Origin: Pseudalgibacter alginicilyticus
GTDB lineage: Bacteria; Bacteroidota; Bacteroidia; Flavobacteriales; Flavobacteriaceae
Length of the DNA: 64,000 nt
NCBI RefSeq assembly: GCF_001310225.1
Contig: NZ_CP012898.1
Coordinates: forward strand, 1,612,001 to 1,676,000
Direction: 5' to 3'
The stretch's first letter is position 1, and each line of letters opens with the position of its first letter. A program made the translations under genes and the position numbers. Below, piece by piece: positions 61,083 through 64,000 of this stretch. A model generated the notes under the pieces. That model was not told where the DNA came from and made no database searches. It saw only the letters and a program-made list of their open reading frames with translations.

Positions 61083-61128
61083 GCAGTTATTTGACTGCAA
61101 ATATAAGTGCAGTTATTTAGTTGCGCAA
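61083..61128 (-). promoter_or_regulatory. Promoter and operator of the ArsR-led operon
   Basis: On the minus strand TTG (61128-61126), a 20-nt spacer and TATATTTG (61105-61098) form a full Bacteroidota promoter. GCAGTTATTT occurs at 61083-61092 and 61109-61118 (+ strand), each within an imperfect palindrome (GCAGT-N6-ACTGC; GCAGTTATTTAGTTGC). The layout fits a repressor covering the -7 element. Confidence 0.7.
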
Positions 61129-61218
61129 ATAATTCTTGGTTAAATTACTTAAAGCAGGTGATGAAATTGAGAAAGGCTAAACAAAAAAAGGACACATATT
61201 AGTAGACCTAATACTATG

Positions 61219-61470
61219 TTAATAATCGATAAGTTCTATTTGAACATTATTGCTATTTCCATAATCAATGATTCTTGATATGTGAATAGAATTATCACTT
61301 TCAATCCTTAATACCTTATCACAATCCTCTAAATCAAAATTGATATTGTAATTCGGATATAATTGATTGAGGTCTGCAATTATTTTGTTGGCTAACTGAT
61401 TATGTGTAACATTGGTTTTGAAAATCTCAACAGCGGTAGAGGTAGTATTAACGTAGGGATTCACTTTCAT
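61219..61470 (-). CDS. Hypothetical protein
   Basis: This protein of about 83 residues starts MKVNPYVNTTSTAVEIF, has a Cys in DLEDCDKVLRIE and a beta-rich end, and resembles a small ferredoxin-like or regulatory fold. A longer reading would start at TTG 61521, inside the previous gene; ATG 61470 is safer. It is last in the upstream minus-strand run, before the ArsR promoter. Unknown function. Confidence 0.6.
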   Translation of the reverse strand: MKVNPYVNTTSTAVEIFKTNVTHNQLANKIIADLNQLYPNYNINFDLEDCDKVLRIESDNSIHISRIIDYGNSNNVQIELIDY

Positions 61471-61510
61471 TTTCTTCAAGCGATTTATACTTCTAAACAA
61501 TGAATGTAAG

Positions 61511-61966
61511 TCAAACTCCAAACTGTCTTAAATGATGATCATGATGCTTATAAGCGAAAATTCCAATTTGTTCTTTGGTCATTCTACCGAAAAAACCGTG
61601 AATAAAATCTAGGTTGTTATAGCACCCGTAATGTTCAGTTAAATCAAACAATTTTTGTTTTTGCTTCTCAAAATCTCCACTTTTCTCTTTGATGGTAAAG
61701 TTTGAACCTGCTGGTGCACCTTTGCCTATTGGTTTGTCGTTTTTGGTGTTGGCCTTTAAGACCATTTTTCCAATAAGTTTACCTAGAAAGTCTTGTTTAT
61801 AAGGTATATTGTTATCAATACCTAACACCCATTGATTCCAAATGTTCAAATGTTTTATCATTTGGTAAACATTCATTTTACCCCATTGCGCTTTACTGTC
61901 TGCATTGATTTGTTCAATTCGTTTGATTAGCTGTAGTCTGATGTTCGGGTCAAAAATGGTTTTCAT
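61511..61966 (-). CDS. DUF1569 / DinB-like protein
   Basis: This 151-residue helical protein has a metal-site-like distribution of histidines: MNVYQMIKHLNIWNQW, FIHGFFGRMTKEQIG and AYKHHDHHLRQFGV. This is the four-helix DinB/DUF1569 layout, often thiol-transferase related. It begins 2 nt after the NTF2-like gene. Confidence 0.82.
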   Translation of the reverse strand: MKTIFDPNIRLQLIKRIEQINADSKAQWGKMNVYQMIKHLNIWNQWVLGIDNNIPYKQDFLGKLIGKMVLKANTKNDKPIGKGAPAGSNFTIKEKSGDFEKQKQKLFDLTEHYGCYNNLDFIHGFFGRMTKEQIGIFAYKHHDHHLRQFGV

Positions 61967-61968
61967 CT

Positions 61969-62346
61969 TTATAATTTTATGCAGTATGATGTTATTTCTT
62001 TTAATTTCTCTCCTTTAGCACTCTGAAACAGATAAAAATCAGAAAACGCATACTGTTTTCCATTTTCCATTGTCATTACCCCATTTACTGCACCTTCTTT
62101 ACCGTGGGATAGGATTTGATTTAATATCAATTCAGATGCTTTTACAGATTGCATTTTTTCTAATTCTTCCGTAAACGCTTTTATTACTTCTAATTTTTTG
62201 TCGCCAATCATATTCCAAACGATGTCGTCTGTTACATTTTCGTTTAAAAAGGCAACATCTCCTTTAGCAAAGGCTATGTTAAACAGTTTTAAAAACTCCA
62301 TTTTGGGAGAATTTCCGCAATTTGGACTCGATATTATTTTGGTCAT
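61969..62346 (-). CDS. NTF2-like (SnoaL) protein
   Basis: This 125-residue cone-shaped fold protein has FLKLFNIAFAKGDVAFLNENVTDDIVWNMIG (shown in part: FNIAFAKGDVAFL, DDIVWNMIG) and closing strands YAFSDFYLFQSAKGEKLKEI. Members are binding proteins, isomerases or scaffolds; no catalytic residue can be assigned. Confidence 0.85.
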   Translation of the reverse strand: MTKIISSPNCGNSPKMEFLKLFNIAFAKGDVAFLNENVTDDIVWNMIGDKKLEVIKAFTEELEKMQSVKASELILNQILSHGKEGAVNGVMTMENGKQYAFSDFYLFQSAKGEKLKEITSYCIKL

Positions 62347-62364
62347 TTTTAATCGTTTTTAGCA

Positions 62365-62781
62365 TTATATATTCTCATTATATAACAGGTTAAATTTATG
62401 TCCATCTGGGTCGGAAAACACACAAACATAAAATCCATTTTCATCATAAAATGCTTTTCTATCCTTGTTAGAGTCGAATAAAATTTTACCACCAGCATTC
62501 TTTATTTTAGTTACCCATTGGTTGTATTCTTCCTTGTTTTCAACTGATAAAGAAAACATCACTTCATTGCCTAATGTTAAATCAGACGTTTTTCCTTCAA
62601 GGCTTTCTTGTAGCTTTTCTTTTAAGAAGAAGTGAATCACAAAATTATCAGAACCAAAAAAGAAACTGACTAAATCTTCTGAAGGGCTTCCATTTAACTG
62701 AAAGCCCAATGATTTATAAAATTCTGTCGTTTTTTCTATGTTTTCCACACCAAGGTTTGCCCAAATCTGTGTTGTTTTCAT
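62365..62781 (-). CDS. VOC family protein
   Basis: This 138-residue glyoxalase-fold protein has IWANLGVENIEKTTEFYKSLGF at the start of the first half and FYVCVFSDPDGHKFNLLYN at the end. It probably binds a metal through residues at the strand ends (Asp/His/Glu partly visible). It is one of at least four VOC proteins in the 57-64 kb region. Confidence 0.88.
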   Translation of the reverse strand: MKTTQIWANLGVENIEKTTEFYKSLGFQLNGSPSEDLVSFFFGSDNFVIHFFLKEKLQESLEGKTSDLTLGNEVMFSLSVENKEEYNQWVTKIKNAGGKILFDSNKDRKAFYDENGFYVCVFSDPDGHKFNLLYNENI

Positions 62782-62843
62782 AATGATATGTTTTTGATTC
62801 TAGGACTAAAAACTGATAAATGAAATCCGTTTTATGCACGGTT

Positions 62844-63242
62844 TTATTCCAAATTCAATTGCCAAGAAACTCCAAACCGATCTTCTACAAAAGCAAATTG
62901 TTTGCTAAAACCGTAATTGTCTAAGGGCATTTTTACATCCCCATTTTCGGATAGCTTTTTAAAAAGCTGTTCAATTTCTTTATCATTCTCACATTCTACC
63001 CAATTGGATACTGCAGGGGTGAAATTCCAATCGTGTTGAATAAAGCTATCGCTACACAAAAATTGTTTCCCGTTTAGTTCAAAAATTGCTCTAATGATTG
63101 TTCCTTCTGTACCAGGACCATCTTTTCCGTAGCGTTGTACCTCTATTATTTCTGAATTATTGAATAAGTCGACATAAAAATTCATAGCTTCTTCAGCGTT
63201 GTTTTTTTGGAATGTTAAAAAAGTTGTGATTTGTTGTTTCAT
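62844..63242 (-). CDS. VOC family protein, PhnB/3-demethylubiquinone-like
   Basis: This 132-residue protein has TTFLTFQKNNAEEAMNFYVDLF, FELNGKQFLCSDS, and the closing FAFVEDRFGVSWQLNLE typical of the PhnB-like VOC branch. Start ATG 63242 (MKQQITTFLTF) is preferred to the in-frame ATG at 63275. It is in the same minus-strand run. Confidence 0.88.
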   Translation of the reverse strand: MKQQITTFLTFQKNNAEEAMNFYVDLFNNSEIIEVQRYGKDGPGTEGTIIRAIFELNGKQFLCSDSFIQHDWNFTPAVSNWVECENDKEIEQLFKKLSENGDVKMPLDNYGFSKQFAFVEDRFGVSWQLNLE

Positions 63243-63348
63243 AATTTTGATTTTAAACGTTGAATTAATTTTCACAATGGTTCTTCAATCGAAATAAGAA
63301 CATTGCCCAATTGTAATTACACCACCTATAAAAGTCAGTTTTTTCTCG

Positions 63349-63660
63349 TCAATCAAAGTGTTTAAGAATAATTGTTGTTTTATTATCTTTCTCAGTAAGT
63401 TCAAATGATACTTTAGTCCCTATCCATTCTTCATCAGATTCGATGCATTCCCAGACTATTTTACTGTTTTCAACAAGTTTAAGAATCTTAAATTTTGTGA
63501 TATAACCTTCATAAAAATCAAATTCATTGACGAAACCAACTTCAGGTTTTACTTGAAGTTTTTTGGTCCAAATATTTCCTAGCCCGTCTTCAGAAATAAG
63601 TGTATTATAGACTTTAGAAATAGGGGCTTTTATGTAGTTGATATGTTCAATACTTTCCAT
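63349..63660 (-). CDS. SRPBCC (START-like) protein
   Basis: This protein of about 103 residues has INYIKAPISKVYNTLISEDG, IWTKKLQVKPEVG and KIVWECIESDEEWIGT and ends early after LKHFD. The usual long C-terminal helix of about 30 residues is missing, so it may be truncated at its 3' end. Start ATG 63660 or 63669. Confidence 0.75.
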   Translation of the reverse strand: MESIEHINYIKAPISKVYNTLISEDGLGNIWTKKLQVKPEVGFVNEFDFYEGYITKFKILKLVENSKIVWECIESDEEWIGTKVSFELTEKDNKTTIILKHFD

Positions 63661-63671
63661 AATATTCATCC

Positions 63672-64000
63672 TTATTTTAAGGAATGAAACCCAATAGAAT
63701 TCCCTTCAGTATCTTTAACAATAGATACAAAGCCATGTTCTCCAATTCCCATTTTCGCTTGAATAATTTCAGCTCCATTTTCAGCTGCTCGATTTTCTAA
63801 AATCTTACAATCCTCACAACCAAAATAAACGAGACTTCCGTTTACAGAAGGTGTTATCCCATCCATTTTCATTAAAGCTCCAGCTGCACCGTAATTTTCC
63901 ATATCACTAGGGAAACATTTCATTTGAACATTTTTATTTGTTGGGTCGCTCATATCTTCCAGTGTTACTTGAAGTACATTTTCGTAAAACTTTACAGCTC
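63672..64000 (-). CDS. VOC family protein, 5' end beyond window
   Basis: The frame stays open to base 64000. The ATG at 63953 is internal: the residues before it (AVKFYENVLQVTLED) are the standard first helix and strand of a VOC domain. About 109 residues are in the window, with GALVYFG-like (actual GSLVYFGCEDC), GIGEHGFVSIVKDTEGN and SIGFHSLK as the second half. It is 2-11 nt from the next gene. Confidence 0.88.
   Translation of the reverse strand, partial: AVKFYENVLQVTLEDMSDPTNKNVQMKCFPSDMENYGAAGALMKMDGITPSVNGSLVYFGCEDCKILENRAAENGAEIIQAKMGIGEHGFVSIVKDTEGNSIGFHSLK

Larger units (their letters stand above)
54223..64000. mobile_element. Putative integrated element at tRNA, left end only
   Basis: Bounds are inferred: left end at the tRNA 3' fragment, right end beyond the window. 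Contents: recombinase, reductase, AraC regulator, one attC-like cassette, and a long minus-strand run of small genes. No conjugation, replication or phage structural genes are seen in this part. Confidence 0.5.

Noticed and set aside
61080-61100. TTG start for the ArsR gene adding seven residues
   Set aside because: It overlaps the -7 box TATATTTG; ATG 61079 gives the conserved N-terminus.

Overview
The window is a low-GC chromosome segment of a member of the Flavobacteriaceae (Bacteroidota). The evidence is the type IX secretion and gliding genes porV, porU and gldJ, the fused HPRT-adenylate kinase, lipoproteins with lipobox cysteines, and promoters of the Bacteroidota type (TTG, about 20 nt, TAnnTTTG).

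Layout. 1-11.8 kb is housekeeping: obg (cut by the window edge), hpt-adk, purK-purE, an M3 peptidase, an ECF sigma factor with a small zinc-finger partner, a UbiA-like membrane protein, gcvP and a FabH-like synthase. 11.9-21.5 kb is an accessory block described below. 21.8-40.6 kb holds a sulfatase, a flippase with two glycosyltransferases, a secreted nuclease and alkaline phosphatase, an MlaE/MlaF-type lipid ABC pair, a DUF389 protein, a sugar nucleotidyltransferase, a SprT-like protein, HAD, SDR and M28 proteins, and pdhC-pdhA. 40.7-49.7 kb is the cdd-porV-porU / gldJ-murF neighbourhood. 49.9-54.1 kb has a PAS-LuxR regulator divergent from a NEW3-domain protein and an ABC exporter. At 54.2 kb the 3' half of a tRNA with anticodon CAT lies next to a tyrosine recombinase. 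This marks one end of an integrated element that runs past the window end and carries many small stress or detoxification-type genes.

Main discovery. The block at 11.9-21.5 kb is an integron-like gene-cassette array. Eight single-gene cassettes, all on the + strand, are separated by structured sites of 135-139 bp. Each site has an outer core pair, an inner pair (GTATA.../...TATAC) and a terminal hairpin, as in integron attC sites. The first 8-10 bases of every cassette are the reverse complement of the core at that same cassette's 3' end, and not of the core that follows in the array. That is the signature of a circular cassette opened between the two cores. The cores are cassette-specific and mostly do not fit the classical GTTRRRY consensus, and no IntI is present in the window. 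An IS110-family element sits inside the second site, and an IS3-family element (TTA duplication) sits in the leader of cassette 4. A ninth, solitary cassette of the same kind, carrying a VOC protein, lies on the minus strand at 57.3-57.85 kb. Cassette cargo includes a class-C beta-lactamase-like serine hydrolase, lipoproteins, small membrane proteins, a TPR protein and unknowns.
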